64,000 bases of DNA from an uncultured Paracoccaceae bacterium (GCA_947497985.1 CANMIX010000007.1:164196-228195), one strand, 5' to 3'; positions 47,342 to 58,326 are shown, numbered from the stretch's first letter. The notes: generated by a model from the letters alone, not told the origin. Program-made: numbers and translations.

Positions 47342-48382
47342 ATGAAACAGACCTTCACATACCTGCGTTGGCCCTTCCTCTTCACCGTGACCGGATTGGT
47401 GCTGGCCTATTGGCTGGGGTATAAAACGACGGGTACAGTTGGTGGCGCTTTATCGTTCTTCATGATCGGCGCGGTCTTGGCCATCCTCGAAATCTCGCTG
47501 AGCTTTGACAATGCAATCGTCAACGCCAATATCCTGGAACGGATGGAACCCAAGTGGCAGCACCGCTTCCTGACCTGGGGGATCTTGATCGCCGTCTTTG
47601 GCATGCGGATTGTATTTCCTTTGGCGGTTGTTGCGATTGCCGCAAAGATTGGCCCGATTTCCGCAGTTCTTCTGGCGGCAACGGATCCACATGAATATGC
47701 GCGCATCATGGACGAGTCCCATATTGGGATCGCGGCCTTTGGCGGTACCTTTCTGATGATGGTCGCGCTGACCTATTTCATCGACCAATCCAAAGAGGTG
47801 GATTGGATCAAGATGATCGAACGCCACCTGCGCAAATGGGCATCGATCCGTGGGTTGGAAATCGCGCTGGTGCTGTTCACGGCTCTCATGTTTTCCATCT
47901 CCCTTCCAGCGCATGAGAGCGCGGCCTTTCTGTTTGCGGCCGTGTGTGGGCTTGTGACGTTCCTTGCCGTTGAACTGCTCGGGCATTTTCTCGATGCTGA
48001 AAAAGAAGTGCACAGCGCCGCGACCAAGGGCGGGCTGGGGGCGTTTCTCTACCTTGAAGTGTTGGACGCGAGCTTTTCTTTTGACGGTGTGATCGGTGCC
48101 TTTGCGTTGACGCAGAACCTGTTCCTGATCGCAATTGGTCTAGGGATCGGAGCTTTCTACGTGCGTTCGATGACCATCATGTTGGTGGAACGCCAAATGC
48201 TGACGCAGTTCCGCTATTTGGAGCACGGCGCGTTCTACTCGGTCTTGGTGTTGTCGATCATCATGTATGCGCAATCGCTGTGGCACGTGCCTGAGCTGTT
48301 TACCGGCCTGATTGGCGCATCGTTTATCTGCATGTCCCTGTTTTCCTCCATTCGCTACAATAAGTTGGAGCAAGGCGCGTAA
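47342..48382 (+). CDS. DUF475/TerC-like integral membrane protein
   Basis: ILEISLSFDNAIVNANILERMEPKWQHRFLTWGILIAVFGMRIVFPL ... EVLDASFSFDGVIGAFALTQN, DUF475 motifs. Confidence 0.85.
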   Translation: MKQTFTYLRWPFLFTVTGLVLAYWLGYKTTGTVGGALSFFMIGAVLAILEISLSFDNAIVNANILERMEPKWQHRFLTWGILIAVFGMRIVFPLAVVAIAAKIGPISAVLLAATDPHEYARIMDESHIGIAAFGGTFLMMVALTYFIDQSKEVDWIKMIERHLRKWASIRGLEIALVLFTALMFSISLPAHESAAFLFAAVCGLVTFLAVELLGHFLDAEKEVHSAATKGGLGAFLYLEVLDASFSFDGVIGAFALTQNLFLIAIGLGIGAFYVRSMTIMLVERQMLTQFRYLEHGAFYSVLVLSIIMYAQSLWHVPELFTGLIGASFICMSLFSSIRYNKLEQGA

Positions 48383-48591
48383 AGGCACAGCCATTACTGC
48401 GCAGGACCTTTCCCTTTTTCTCAAAGCACTCTGAGTTGGCCTCTATTTTGGGGCCAAGCTCATGTCTACTTCTCAGTGGAAACGATTGTTGAAAGAATGC
48501 GTTCTTGGTGCTTTGGCCAAGTCGCGGCGAGCGATAGGCCTGTTACAAAAACTTCACTTTTAAACCTCCATAATTCATATATTCATGAAGT

Positions 48592-49431
48592 ATGGAACAA
48601 GATATTGCAAATCGCCTGTCTACCCTTGGCCATCCGCAGCGGTTGGCCTTGTTTCGGCTGTTGATGCGCCGTTACCCGGATCGCGTGCCCGCGACCGAGT
48701 TGGCGCATGCGCTCGGACTGAAACCAAACACGCTTTCAACATATGTCAACGCGCTCAAACAGTCAGGTTTGATTGCGCAAGAACGTATCGGAACGTCTCT
48801 GCGCTATAGCATCGAAATGGATGCTGCGCGTGAGACTATCAATTTTCTTCTGCACGACTGTTGCAGAGGACGTCCCGAAATTTGTGCCCCCCATGTCAAC
48901 CCCGCCCTAATTGGAGCAAGTCCTATGAACCGCGGTATGTACAATGTCCTCTTCATCTGCACCGGAAACTCTGCGCGCTCAATCTTCGCAGAAACGATCC
49001 TGCGTGACCTCGCAGGCGATCGTTTCGTGGCCTATTCAGCTGGCACTCAGCCGAGGTCGGAACTGAATCCCTTTGCGATCGACGTCTTGCAGCAAAAGGG
49101 CCACGACGTCGCTGCATTGCGCTCAAAACACGTTTCAGAATTTCAGGGCGTGGATGTCCCGGAATTTGATTTTGTGTTCACCGTGTGCAACCAGGCCGCC
49201 AATGAAGATTGCCCTTCATGGCAAGGCCAGCCGATCAGTGCTCATTGGGGATTGCCCGATCCAGTCAAGTTCGAAGGATCTGATGCTGAAAAGAGCTTGG
49301 CGTTTCAGCAAACCTACGGCGCCCTGCGCAACCGGATGATCGCCTTTACCTCTCTGCCACTCACATCGCTCGACCGTTTGTCCCTGCAAACTGCGGTGGA
49401 TGAGATCGGCCAATCCAGCGAAGAAGGATAA
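48592..49431 (+). CDS. ArsR-type repressor fused to LMW-phosphatase-type arsenate reductase
   Basis: N-terminal winged helix ([50 protein letters not shown]) with [11 protein letters not shown]-terminal [28 protein letters not shown]/ArsC. Confidence 0.92.
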   Translation: MEQDIANRLSTLGHPQRLALFRLLMRRYPDRVPATELAHALGLKPNTLSTYVNALKQSGLIAQERIGTSLRYSIEMDAARETINFLLHDCCRGRPEICAPHVNPALIGASPMNRGMYNVLFICTGNSARSIFAETILRDLAGDRFVAYSAGTQPRSELNPFAIDVLQQKGHDVAALRSKHVSEFQGVDVPEFDFVFTVCNQAANEDCPSWQGQPISAHWGLPDPVKFEGSDAEKSLAFQQTYGALRNRMIAFTSLPLTSLDRLSLQTAVDEIGQSSEEG

Positions 49432-49436
49432 TTATC

Positions 49437-50435
49437 ATGACTGTATATGCACTCAACGGCCTTGGCCGCATGGGCAAGCTCGCTCTGAAACCACTGCTGG
49501 CCCAAGGGGCCAAGATCGCCTGGATCAACGACGCAGTGGGGGATCCAGAGATGCACGCACATCTGCTGGAATTTGACACGATCCACGGGCGTTGGAACGC
49601 GGATTTTTCCTTTGACGACGACAGCGTCACCATTGACGGCGTGACGTTGCCGTTCATCGGCACACGCGACATTTCCGAACTGCCGCTGGATGGTGTGGAT
49701 GTTGTCATCGACTGTACCGGCGTTTTCAAAACCGAAGCCAAGATCCAGCCTTACTTTGACGCAGGCGTCAAAAAGGTGGTGGTCTCAGCGCCGGTCAAAG
49801 ACGGGGAAACCGCCAATATCGTCATTGGCGTCAACCAAGAGACCTATGAGCCTGCGCGTCATAACATCGTCACGGCGGCCAGCTGCACGACCAATTGCCT
49901 TGCACCGGTTGTGAAAGTGATCCACGAAAACTTGAAGATCAAACATGGCTCTATCACAACAATCCATGACGTGACCAACACACAGACCATCGTGGACCGC
50001 CCCGCCAAAGATCTGCGGCGCGCACGCTCGGCGCTGAACTCTCTGATCCCGACCACGACGGGCAGTGCGACGGCGATAACATTGATCTATCCCGAGCTCA
50101 AAGGGCGGCTGAACGGTCACGCTGTGCGGGTTCCCTTGCTGAACGCCTCACTGACCGACTGCGTGTTTGAGGTCGAACGCGAGACAACGGCCGAGGAGGT
50201 CAACGCCCTGTTCAAAGAGGCATCCGAGGGGGCGTTGAAGGATATCCTAGGCTATGAAGAGCGCCCGCTGGTCTCTACCGATTACACCAATGATCAGCGT
50301 TCCAGCATTGTGGATGCGCCATCGACCATGGTTGTGAACGGCACCCAGGTCAAAGTCTATGCGTGGTATGACAATGAAATGGGGTATGCGCATCGCTTGG
50401 TTGACGTTGCCCTGATGGTCGGAGCCTCCTTATGA
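49437..50435 (+). CDS. ArsJ-associated glyceraldehyde-3-phosphate dehydrogenase
   Basis: [18 protein letters not shown] catalytic Cys motif, [15 protein letters not shown]; 4-bp overlap with arsJ. Confidence 0.93.
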   Translation: MTVYALNGLGRMGKLALKPLLAQGAKIAWINDAVGDPEMHAHLLEFDTIHGRWNADFSFDDDSVTIDGVTLPFIGTRDISELPLDGVDVVIDCTGVFKTEAKIQPYFDAGVKKVVVSAPVKDGETANIVIGVNQETYEPARHNIVTAASCTTNCLAPVVKVIHENLKIKHGSITTIHDVTNTQTIVDRPAKDLRRARSALNSLIPTTTGSATAITLIYPELKGRLNGHAVRVPLLNASLTDCVFEVERETTAEEVNALFKEASEGALKDILGYEERPLVSTDYTNDQRSSIVDAPSTMVVNGTQVKVYAWYDNEMGYAHRLVDVALMVGASL

Positions 50436-51724
50436 CGGATAAGGCAACCCGGCCCGAAGGCATGGCAGCCTATATTGCTGTCACCGCCGCCTATTGGGCT
50501 TTTATGCTGACAGACGGCGCGCTGCGCATGTTGGTGCTTTTGCACTTTCACACCTTGGGGTTTTCTCCGGTGCAGCTGGCCTATCTGTTTGTGCTGTATG
50601 AAATTGCCGGGGTCATCACCAATCTCTGTGCCGGTTGGATTGCCGCGCGGTTTGGTCTGACGTCGACGCTTTATGCGGGGCTTGGTCTGCAGGTAGTCGC
50701 GCTCTTGGCGTTGGCGCAGCTTGATCCTAGTTGGACGGTCACCGTATCCGTCCTGTTTGTGATGCTGGTGCAAGGTGCAAGCGGTGTGGCCAAGGATCTG
50801 GCAAAGATGTCGTCCAAATCTGCCGTCAAACTGCTTGCCCCATCCGAGGACGCAGGGCTGTTCCGGTGGGTAGCCATTCTCACCGGATCCAAGAACATGG
50901 TCAAAGGGTTCGGGTTCCTTCTTGGGGCGGCACTTCTTGCGCTGTTTGGCTTTGTCTGGGCGGTGCTTGGTATGGCGGTCATCCTCGGCGTGATCCTATT
51001 GGCGGTGCTCTTCGCGATGCCGCCGGGGCTGCCCAAAGGGCGCAAGGGTGCCAAATTCTCAGAGGTGTTTTCCAAATCTGAAAACGTCAATTGGCTCAGT
51101 GCTGCACGGGTGTTCCTGTTCGGCGCGCGCGACATCTGGTTTGTTGTCGGCATCCCCATCTATTTCTACGCCGTCCTTTCGGATGGAACGACTGAAGGCA
51201 ATCGGGGGACGTTCTTTCTGATCGGCACCTTTATGGCAGGCTGGGTGATCCTTTACGGGTTGGTCCAAGCAAATGCTCCGCGCATTTTGCGGGCCAAAGA
51301 TCGGTCGGAGGAGGCGTTGATCTCGGCCGCCCGAGGATGGGCGTGGGCTTTGGCGGCTGTTCCCGCGGTACTGACAGCCGCCGCATTGGTCGCGGGTGAG
51401 CCTCACCTGTGGTTAACGATCAGCCTTGTGGCCGGTTTGTTGGTCTTTGGCGCAATCTTTGCGGTTAACTCTTCGCTGCACTCCTATCTGATCTTGTCTT
51501 TCACACAGGCAGAGCGGGTCACGATGGATGTAGGGTTCTATTACATGGCCAATGCGGCAGGGCGCCTTGTTGGAACCCTGTTGTCCGGTTTGACATACCA
51601 AATTGGCGGCTTGCCCCTCATGCTCGGAGTTGCTGCAGTCATGGTGGCGGTCTCCGCTTTGGCAGTGGGTTACCTAAAGCCAGAAAACGCTGACGCGGTC
51701 AAACCACAACCGACACAGGCATAG
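50432..51724 (+). CDS. arsJ: ArsJ-type organoarsenical (1-arseno-3-phosphoglycerate) MFS exporter
   Basis: [66 protein letters not shown]; directly coupled to GAPDH. Confidence 0.93.
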   Translation: MTDKATRPEGMAAYIAVTAAYWAFMLTDGALRMLVLLHFHTLGFSPVQLAYLFVLYEIAGVITNLCAGWIAARFGLTSTLYAGLGLQVVALLALAQLDPSWTVTVSVLFVMLVQGASGVAKDLAKMSSKSAVKLLAPSEDAGLFRWVAILTGSKNMVKGFGFLLGAALLALFGFVWAVLGMAVILGVILLAVLFAMPPGLPKGRKGAKFSEVFSKSENVNWLSAARVFLFGARDIWFVVGIPIYFYAVLSDGTTEGNRGTFFLIGTFMAGWVILYGLVQANAPRILRAKDRSEEALISAARGWAWALAAVPAVLTAAALVAGEPHLWLTISLVAGLLVFGAIFAVNSSLHSYLILSFTQAERVTMDVGFYYMANAAGRLVGTLLSGLTYQIGGLPLMLGVAAVMVAVSALAVGYLKPENADAVKPQPTQA

Positions 51725-51845
51725 TTTGATGGAAAAGGGCCTATGATCGATCCGTAGATTTTTTACGACGAGACCAAAGTGCTGGCATGGCGACGTTGTC
51801 ACTGTGCCAGCACAATGATTGACAAGAACATGTCAGCGGCGGCTG

Positions 51846-52640
51846 TCAGGTAATCATACGGCTTGCGCGTGACAACTGAGACGCCAGCGCCTTTAATGCC
51901 TGAATGGCATCGGCTTCAGTATTCTCTGACATGTCTTCCTCGTAGAGCGTCACAGAAACCGCCATGTTCGAAGGGCCTGAATGGGACGAAATAGCGGCTC
52001 CAAAAGACACCATAGACGGGCGCAACCCTTTGCTTTCCTGAGCATAACCAACCTGACGGGCGTCGTCCAAAATCCCCAACAACTGTCCGCGGTACTTGGG
52101 TTGTGTCTTTGTAAGCTGTGGCAGATCTTCGGACGGGTACAATTCACAGACCTCCTCATTGCTGAGGTCCGCCAGCATTGCTCGCCCAGATGCGATACAG
52201 CATGCAGGAACCCGTGTGCCGGTACGAAACGTATATCCCACTGGGTACGGCGAATTACGTACCGCAACAAAATACGCGTCCGCGTTTTCGCGGACAGTCA
52301 AGGTAACGCCATTGCTGCGTAACACGTCAGAACGAGAACAGAGGCTGTAGAACTCCTCCACAATATCGTATTCGCCGATCTTCGAGCTTGCCAAGTCCAA
52401 TACCCGGTGGGTCAGCTCAAAGGTTCCGTCGCTTGCCTTTTCAAAGTACCCCTCTGAAACTAGCGTCGCGCAGATGGCATGTGCAGAACTGAGCGGCAGA
52501 CCTACTTCTGCGACGATTTTCGACAGGTTTGGCGCTTCAACACTATTGGCAACAAATTCTAGAACCCTGAGACCGCGCACGAGTGCAGGCACGTTTTTCT
52601 TGGTTGTAGGCACGGTTTGGTTTGGAGACGTAACGTTCAA
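51846..52640 (-). CDS. IclR-family transcriptional regulator
   Basis: VRGLRVLEFVANSVEAPNLSKIVAEVGLPLSSAHAICATLVSEGYFEK HTH; C-terminal IclR effector domain. Confidence 0.9.
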   Translation of the reverse strand: MNVTSPNQTVPTTKKNVPALVRGLRVLEFVANSVEAPNLSKIVAEVGLPLSSAHAICATLVSEGYFEKASDGTFELTHRVLDLASSKIGEYDIVEEFYSLCSRSDVLRSNGVTLTVRENADAYFVAVRNSPYPVGYTFRTGTRVPACCIASGRAMLADLSNEEVCELYPSEDLPQLTKTQPKYRGQLLGILDDARQVGYAQESKGLRPSMVSFGAAISSHSGPSNMAVSVTLYEEDMSENTEADAIQALKALASQLSRASRMIT

Positions 52641-52834
52641 AGTGTCACCGAAGTTCTTTCAATATGTCGAAGGTCAATACCATAGCGCGGTCGTGGCCTG
52701 AAGTGTCAATTCATCGCTGGTCTCGGTCGCAATTCAACCTCCCGAAAACACACCGAATTTCCGAACGCTCGCGGCTTTGAATGCTCCGACCGTGGCGGAG
52801 GGCGCATTCAACCACGAGAAACGCCAACGCTCGG

Positions 52835-53494
52835 TCAGTTCTGAGTTTCAGATGTCGCGACCCTGATCTTTCCGCGTTCAATGGTGTAAACCTTATCCAC
52901 CAGACGTTGGGAATGGGTGTAATCCGACTCAGAAATCAAGACGGCCAAATTCTCTGACTTCAGATCTGAGACCACTTCCATCAATCGTTGGGCAAGGGCA
53001 GGGGCGACGCCTTCAAAGGGTTCGTCCAGTAGCAGCAATTGGCTGCCCGCAACAAGGGATCGTGCCAGCGCCACCAGTTTTTGCTGGCCTCCGGATAATG
53101 TCATGGCGCGCCGATCCGCAAAGCGACCGATCTCGGGCATCAGATCATACACCCATTTCACCCGTTTGCGATCGCGTTTTTTCGCAGCCCATAACGGCAC
53201 CATGATGTTCTCTTCGACAGTGAAGTGCGGCACCAAGCGGCGGTCTTCTGGCAGGTATCCGATACCGAGGCCGGACCGTTCATGCGCTTTGGCTTGGGTT
53301 AAGTCCTGGCCATTGAAGCGGATTGCATCACCGGTCACCGGCAATGCCCCCATAATAGCCCGCATCAAGGTTGTTTTTCCCGCGCCGTTTCGACCAATCA
53401 GGCCACAGGTCTGCCCCGCAGCCAGGTCAAGACTTACCGATTTCAAAACCGGCGTGCGCTGAATGGAAACGCTGATGTCTGAGATGTTCAACAT
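52835..53494 (-). CDS. Branched-chain-type ABC transporter ATP-binding protein (LivF)
   Basis: GLIGRNGAGKTTLMRAIMGALP; LSGGQQKLVALARSLVAGSQLLLLDEPFEGVAPALAQ. Confidence 0.95.
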   Translation of the reverse strand: MLNISDISVSIQRTPVLKSVSLDLAAGQTCGLIGRNGAGKTTLMRAIMGALPVTGDAIRFNGQDLTQAKAHERSGLGIGYLPEDRRLVPHFTVEENIMVPLWAAKKRDRKRVKWVYDLMPEIGRFADRRAMTLSGGQQKLVALARSLVAGSQLLLLDEPFEGVAPALAQRLMEVVSDLKSENLAVLISESDYTHSQRLVDKVYTIERGKIRVATSETQN

Positions 53495-53497
53495 AGG

Positions 53498-54298
53498 TCA
53501 GCCCTCTGCTTGTTTTTGGATGTCGGAAACATCTGACGTCGCTTTGCGGTGGAACTCGCTGCCGATGACAAATTCCCTGACCTTGGGGTCATCTAGCACG
53601 CCTGCGGTGTCGCCATCGGCCAGGATCGTGCCTTCGTAAAAGGCGATGCAACGCGGTGCGAAGGCCTCGATCAGCTCCATGTCATGCTCAATAAACAACA
53701 CGGCGGTGTCCGTGGCTTGCAAGGCGTCGATCAGCGTCGCCATAAAGCTCATCTTTTCCTCGGCGCTGACGCCGCTGGTGGGTTCATCCAGAAACAACAG
53801 GCTCGGTTCGGGAACCGTTGCCATGGCGATATCGACCAGCTTGCGTACGCCCTGTGCCAATGTGGTTATCAGCTTGTCTGCGTGTTCTTCGATCTTGAAC
53901 CGGGACAGGATCTGCATGGCCTTGTCCGTCAGGGCCTGATCCACAGCCGGGGTTAGCCAGCCTTTTTTCCCGCGATGGGCGATGGTGAGCGCGATCAACA
54001 GATTGTCCAGAACGGTTAGTTCCGGAAACAATTGCGGGATCTGAAAGGATCGGCAGATCCCCATTTGCGTGATGTCCCGCGTCGGCATCCCAGCAATGTC
54101 CTTGCCGTGAAACAGGATCTCGCCTGATGATGGCGTCAGATAGCCCGTGACCATATTTACAAAGGTCGTCTTGCCCGCGCCATTGGATCCGATCACGCCA
54201 ATGACTTCGGCGGCATCAATACTGATGTTGATGTTGTGCGCCGCGACAACGGCGTCAAAGGTTTTCTCCAACCCTCGCGTTTCAAGAATAACACTCAT
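53498..54298 (-). CDS. Branched-chain-type ABC transporter ATP-binding protein (LivG)
   Basis: GVIGSNGAGKTTFVNMVTGYLTPSSGEILFHGKDI; LFLDEPTSGVSAEEK; VLFIEHDMELI. Confidence 0.95.
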   Translation of the reverse strand: MSVILETRGLEKTFDAVVAAHNINISIDAAEVIGVIGSNGAGKTTFVNMVTGYLTPSSGEILFHGKDIAGMPTRDITQMGICRSFQIPQLFPELTVLDNLLIALTIAHRGKKGWLTPAVDQALTDKAMQILSRFKIEEHADKLITTLAQGVRKLVDIAMATVPEPSLLFLDEPTSGVSAEEKMSFMATLIDALQATDTAVLFIEHDMELIEAFAPRCIAFYEGTILADGDTAGVLDDPKVREFVIGSEFHRKATSDVSDIQKQAEG

Positions 54299-55257
54299 GC
54301 GGCTGGCTCCTTTGAGGATAGGCGTTTGACGAAACCTTCAAACAGCGACCACAACCCTTTGGGCAAAAAGACAATGGTCAGCAGCATCACGGTGCCGAGG
54401 ATCATTTGCCACGTATTGGGTGAGATCTCGACGGCATACACGCGCAAGACCTCTAGGATCAAAGTCCCGATCAGCGGCGCGAACACATTTCCGGTTCCGG
54501 CCAAAATCACGATAAAGACGAATTGACCTGACGTGGTCCAATTGGCCATCTCAGGGGTGACATGTCCCAAAGCCATGGCCCAAAGCACCCCGCCAATCGC
54601 GGAAATGACAGCCGCAACCATATAGAGGATATGGACGGAAACATGCGCGGAGGCTCCCAAATATTCCACACGCAGTTCATTTTCGCGAATGGCTTCGATG
54701 ATTTTCCCAATAGGGCCACGCAAAAAGCGGTTGATCAAAATGGCGCATGCCAAGGTCAATATCGCTGTGAGGATGAACAATGTCGCACCGGCGGTCTCAC
54801 CTTCTGGACGCCAACCCAGATAGCTTGCCTGCGGTAAGTTGAACCCATCGGTGCTGCCAAGCTCATGCGAGCTGGATAAGAGCGCGAACAGGATCATTGA
54901 GACCGCAAGCGTCAACATCGCAAAGAAAATTTCACGATATCTGCGCAACAAGAACCCCAGGACACCGGCGACAACCAACGTGGCGACAATTGCGATGGCA
55001 AAGATCACAAAGATGTCCGAGATGTTCCAAAACTTGCTGGCCATGCCAGCTGTGTATCCGCCGATGCAGAAATAGAGCCCTTGACCAAAGGAGACCAATC
55101 CTGCCCGCATCTGGATCATCACGGCAAGCGCCACGAGCCCCATGCCCATCGACACTTGCACATAGTTCACAAGCCATGTGGGCAGGACAAACAGAAGGAT
55201 GATGAGAACGGGCAAAGCATAAAGCAGCGACCATTCTGTTTTATCGAAGAACTTCAT
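54295..55257 (-). CDS. Branched-chain-type ABC transporter permease (LivM)
   Basis: AVMIQMRAGLVSFGQGLYFCIGGYTAGMASKF; ENELRVEYLGASAHVSVHILYMVAAVISAIGGVLWAM. Confidence 0.93.
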   Translation of the reverse strand: MKFFDKTEWSLLYALPVLIILLFVLPTWLVNYVQVSMGMGLVALAVMIQMRAGLVSFGQGLYFCIGGYTAGMASKFWNISDIFVIFAIAIVATLVVAGVLGFLLRRYREIFFAMLTLAVSMILFALLSSSHELGSTDGFNLPQASYLGWRPEGETAGATLFILTAILTLACAILINRFLRGPIGKIIEAIRENELRVEYLGASAHVSVHILYMVAAVISAIGGVLWAMALGHVTPEMANWTTSGQFVFIVILAGTGNVFAPLIGTLILEVLRVYAVEISPNTWQMILGTVMLLTIVFLPKGLWSLFEGFVKRLSSKEPAA

Positions 55258-56153
55258 TAGATTTTTCTGCCTTCAGCCAGTGCAAAGAGACCATATGGTT
55301 TGATGGCCAAAACCATCGCCATCACCAGATAGATCGAGAACATTTCGATCGGCGGGTAGAGATGGACCGACAGGGCGCGTGCAAACCCGACAATTACAGC
55401 GCCAATCATGGCGCCGCCGACGCTGCCCATGCCGCCGATGACGATCACCGCAAAAGCCATGACAATGACCTCCGCACCGATACCCGGCACAACTGAAATC
55501 TCAGGCGCGGTCAATGCTCCGCCAAGCGCTCCAAGGGTTGTTCCGATCACAAAGGTCACGGTGAAAAAGAGGGTGACATTTATGCCTAGGGCCGCACTGA
55601 CTTCGCGATCATGGATAACGACCAGCAGCAGTTTTCCCGCTCGGGTGCGGTTCAGCCCCCAATAGAGACCCGCGCCAACCGCCAGGGCGGTGCCGATGAT
55701 CAAGAATTTGTAGATGGTGTAGGGAATACCCGCGACATCAATGGTTCCGAGCCAATAGGCGGGCTGATAGGCGACATAGGATTCTGTGCCCCAGATCAGT
55801 TTGGTTGCATCCTCCAAAATCAGGAAGACGGCATAGGTGACCAGCACCATCAGGACTTCTTCATGGCCATACATGAACCGCAATAGCCCGCGTTCCACCA
55901 ACAGACCAGTAAGCGTGCCCACAATGATCGCGGCGAGCGGAATGATCAGATAGGTGAGGGCAATCGTGTTGCCAGTCTGCGTGTAAAGCCCCACGGCCCA
56001 GGCGGCAGAGTAAGCACCAAGCGCATAGAAACCGCCGTGGCTGATGTTCAAAATCCGCATGACACCGTAAATCAATGTCAGGCCGACAGACGAAAGAAAC
56101 AGCCAAGCCGCAAAGCCGAACCCATCAAGAATGATGGCAACCGTCGTGATCAT
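55257..56153 (-). CDS. Branched-chain-type ABC transporter permease (LivH)
   Basis: SSVGLTLIYGVMRILNISHGGFYALGAYSAAW; AVIVIGGMGSVGGAMIGAVIVGFARAL; start 56153. Confidence 0.93.
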   Translation of the reverse strand: MITTVAIILDGFGFAAWLFLSSVGLTLIYGVMRILNISHGGFYALGAYSAAWAVGLYTQTGNTIALTYLIIPLAAIIVGTLTGLLVERGLLRFMYGHEEVLMVLVTYAVFLILEDATKLIWGTESYVAYQPAYWLGTIDVAGIPYTIYKFLIIGTALAVGAGLYWGLNRTRAGKLLLVVIHDREVSAALGINVTLFFTVTFVIGTTLGALGGALTAPEISVVPGIGAEVIVMAFAVIVIGGMGSVGGAMIGAVIVGFARALSVHLYPPIEMFSIYLVMAMVLAIKPYGLFALAEGRKI

Positions 56154-56237
56154 ACCAATGTCTCCAAAGTAGTGAAGTGGCAGGCAAAGACGCGCCATTG
56201 CCTGCCGGACCCATTCGGGTGTGTTAGACGCGGTCGA

Positions 56238-57551
56238 TTACTCGCAATCAGCGCCGACAAATCCGCCCGTGATCCACTCTTGCGAGGTCAGATCTGCAGG
56301 GGGGTTAATGCATTCAGCCTTATAGGTCACAATGTTCTCGACAGTGCCAAGACCGGTTTCTGTGTCGAACTTGTAGGTGCCATAGGCAGAGCCCGTGATC
56401 GCCTGATGGCCATCAGCCAGCGCCATATCAACGGTGCCGCCAGGGCCTTCATAGGACAGGCCTTTCAGGTTGGCGATAATGGCCTCTTCGGTACCAACGC
56501 CGGCTTTGTCCGCGGCAGCTTTCATGCCCAGAACTGCATTTGCCATTTGATAGGCCGGGTGCACGGGATAGACGCCATAACGGTCGTAATAGGCTTGGCG
56601 GAACCAATCATTTAGGTCCGATTTGGGCGCATAGATGCTGTACGATCCGCGTGCACCGATAATGGTCCCATCTGGGATCTGACGGCCCAGGCGGTGGATG
56701 GCCGTATCAGAAGAGGTCAGTACCATTTGGGTGCGACCAAACAAACCACGACCCGCGCCCTGGATAACCAGGGCTTCCAAGTCACCGCCCCAGAAGCTGG
56801 AGTGAACCACATCCGCACGTGCGGTCAGCAGCGCGGAAATCTCGGCACCATATTGGCCGGCAAAGATCTTCGGGAATTGTTCGTTTGCGATTTCAACGTC
56901 ATCTTTCAGAACTTTGATCGAGGCAGAGAAGTCGCGCCAGGAGTCAAAACCCCAAGAATAATTTTGGTTGATGCCGGCAATATCACTCAGCTTTTCAACG
57001 GCTTCCGGCGTGTGCTCGACAACATAACGTGCGGCAGCCACGTTATCCATTGTTGCATGGCTCGCCGCGCGGAACAGGTACTTTGGTTCCGTGACGATCT
57101 CTTCAAAGATCTGCGATGTTCCGCACGCGGACAGAACCGTCAGTGTTTCCAACTTCTCAACTTCGGGCGCAATCGCCACGCAGCTTCCGGAGGAGTTATA
57201 CCCCACAATGCCGTCCACTTCGTCCTTTTGGACGAGCCTTTGATAGTCCGCGACGACATTTTTTGAGGCCTCGTCCACAAACAATGGTTCGACCAACGTG
57301 CCGGCAAACCCGACCGAGTCATAAGGCGCAGGCAGGGTGCCTTTGTTCATCGCGTCGACAATCAGCTCAGCCGCATTGCGTGAGGGCACGCCAAATGGGC
57401 CAGAGGCCCCGCCCGACAGGAAGCTCACCACGCCCAGTTTAAACGTGGGTGAATCCTGCGCAAAAAGCGTCGTCGGGGCGATGGCCAGCGTGAGTGCCAG
57501 CGTCGATGCGAGTGGGCGACTTATTTTGCCAAGTTGAGAGACTTTGGTCAT
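56238..57551 (-). CDS. Branched-chain-type ABC transporter substrate-binding protein
   Basis: Signal peptide; FKLGVVSFLSGGASGPFGVPSRNAAELIVDAMNKG periplasmic-binding fold; operon position. Confidence 0.92.
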   Translation of the reverse strand: MTKVSQLGKISRPLASTLALTLAIAPTTLFAQDSPTFKLGVVSFLSGGASGPFGVPSRNAAELIVDAMNKGTLPAPYDSVGFAGTLVEPLFVDEASKNVVADYQRLVQKDEVDGIVGYNSSGSCVAIAPEVEKLETLTVLSACGTSQIFEEIVTEPKYLFRAASHATMDNVAAARYVVEHTPEAVEKLSDIAGINQNYSWGFDSWRDFSASIKVLKDDVEIANEQFPKIFAGQYGAEISALLTARADVVHSSFWGGDLEALVIQGAGRGLFGRTQMVLTSSDTAIHRLGRQIPDGTIIGARGSYSIYAPKSDLNDWFRQAYYDRYGVYPVHPAYQMANAVLGMKAAADKAGVGTEEAIIANLKGLSYEGPGGTVDMALADGHQAITGSAYGTYKFDTETGLGTVENIVTYKAECINPPADLTSQEWITGGFVGADCE

Positions 57552-57735
57552 TTCTGTTTTCCCTGTTGTTGTTTCTAAATCTCAAAATTATGATTTTCGA
57601 TATAGAGAAGCGAATTCGTTATTTGGAAATTCGAAGGGAGTCCGTAAATTTGTCAACACAGATGCAGGAATTTGTGAGGCAAATTTCTGTGAAGTGGCCA
57701 AAGGTGAGGGAAATATAATCATTTCCTGAAGTGAA

Positions 57736-57749
57736 TTCGAAATTTCGAA
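57736..57749. promoter_or_regulatory. Candidate operator: perfect 14-bp palindrome upstream of the liv-type operon
   Basis: TTCGAAATTTCGAA; related TTGGAAATTCGAA at 57623-57635. Confidence 0.45.
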
Positions 57750-58326
57750 GAAGAGATGCTCATCAATTGCTCGGTCTGCGAAGCGGAACCACAGGGTGTT
57801 TGGTCGCTTTTCTTTTGCTGCTGAGCTGAAAGCCGGGCCCGAAACTCCGCAGAGTTTCAGTTGTTGGCCGAATTTTGCTGAGGCGTATTGGTCAAGAATG
57901 ATCCACCCACAACGCCGCCCTGTTTGGGGCGATGTTCGCGCCTTTGTTAGGCGAAGATTCAGCTATATGGGAGTTCGGATGTGAGAGCGATTGAGAACGG
58001 GATACGGGCTTTGGGAGGTCGCTGAGCTAGGTCGTGCGGAAGATTTTGGGACCCAAGATAATATGTGCAATGCGCTGTATCGGAAAGGGCTGAGCAACCA
58101 AACTGGTAAGCGCCAGCGGACTGAATGATCCCGGAGATCGTTCGAAGGCGTAGAAAGCCGTGACGGAGTACTTCGCCTCTCCCAAGAGACGACATGCGAC
58201 CATCGGGTTTATAAGTTCCCTGACATTCGAGGAACGTGCTGTGAAAGCTTTCGTTGGCGCCCTGGAATTTGGCAGCAGGACACCGAAGCCGCAACATCTA
58301 CTTCGCTTGTGAGATTTAGCGTGCCT

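Noticed and set aside
57959-58297. Minus-strand 112-aa ORF considered as a transposase remnant
   Set aside because: No DDE motif, terminal inverted repeats or target duplication that I could see; kept only as a low-interest unexplained gap.
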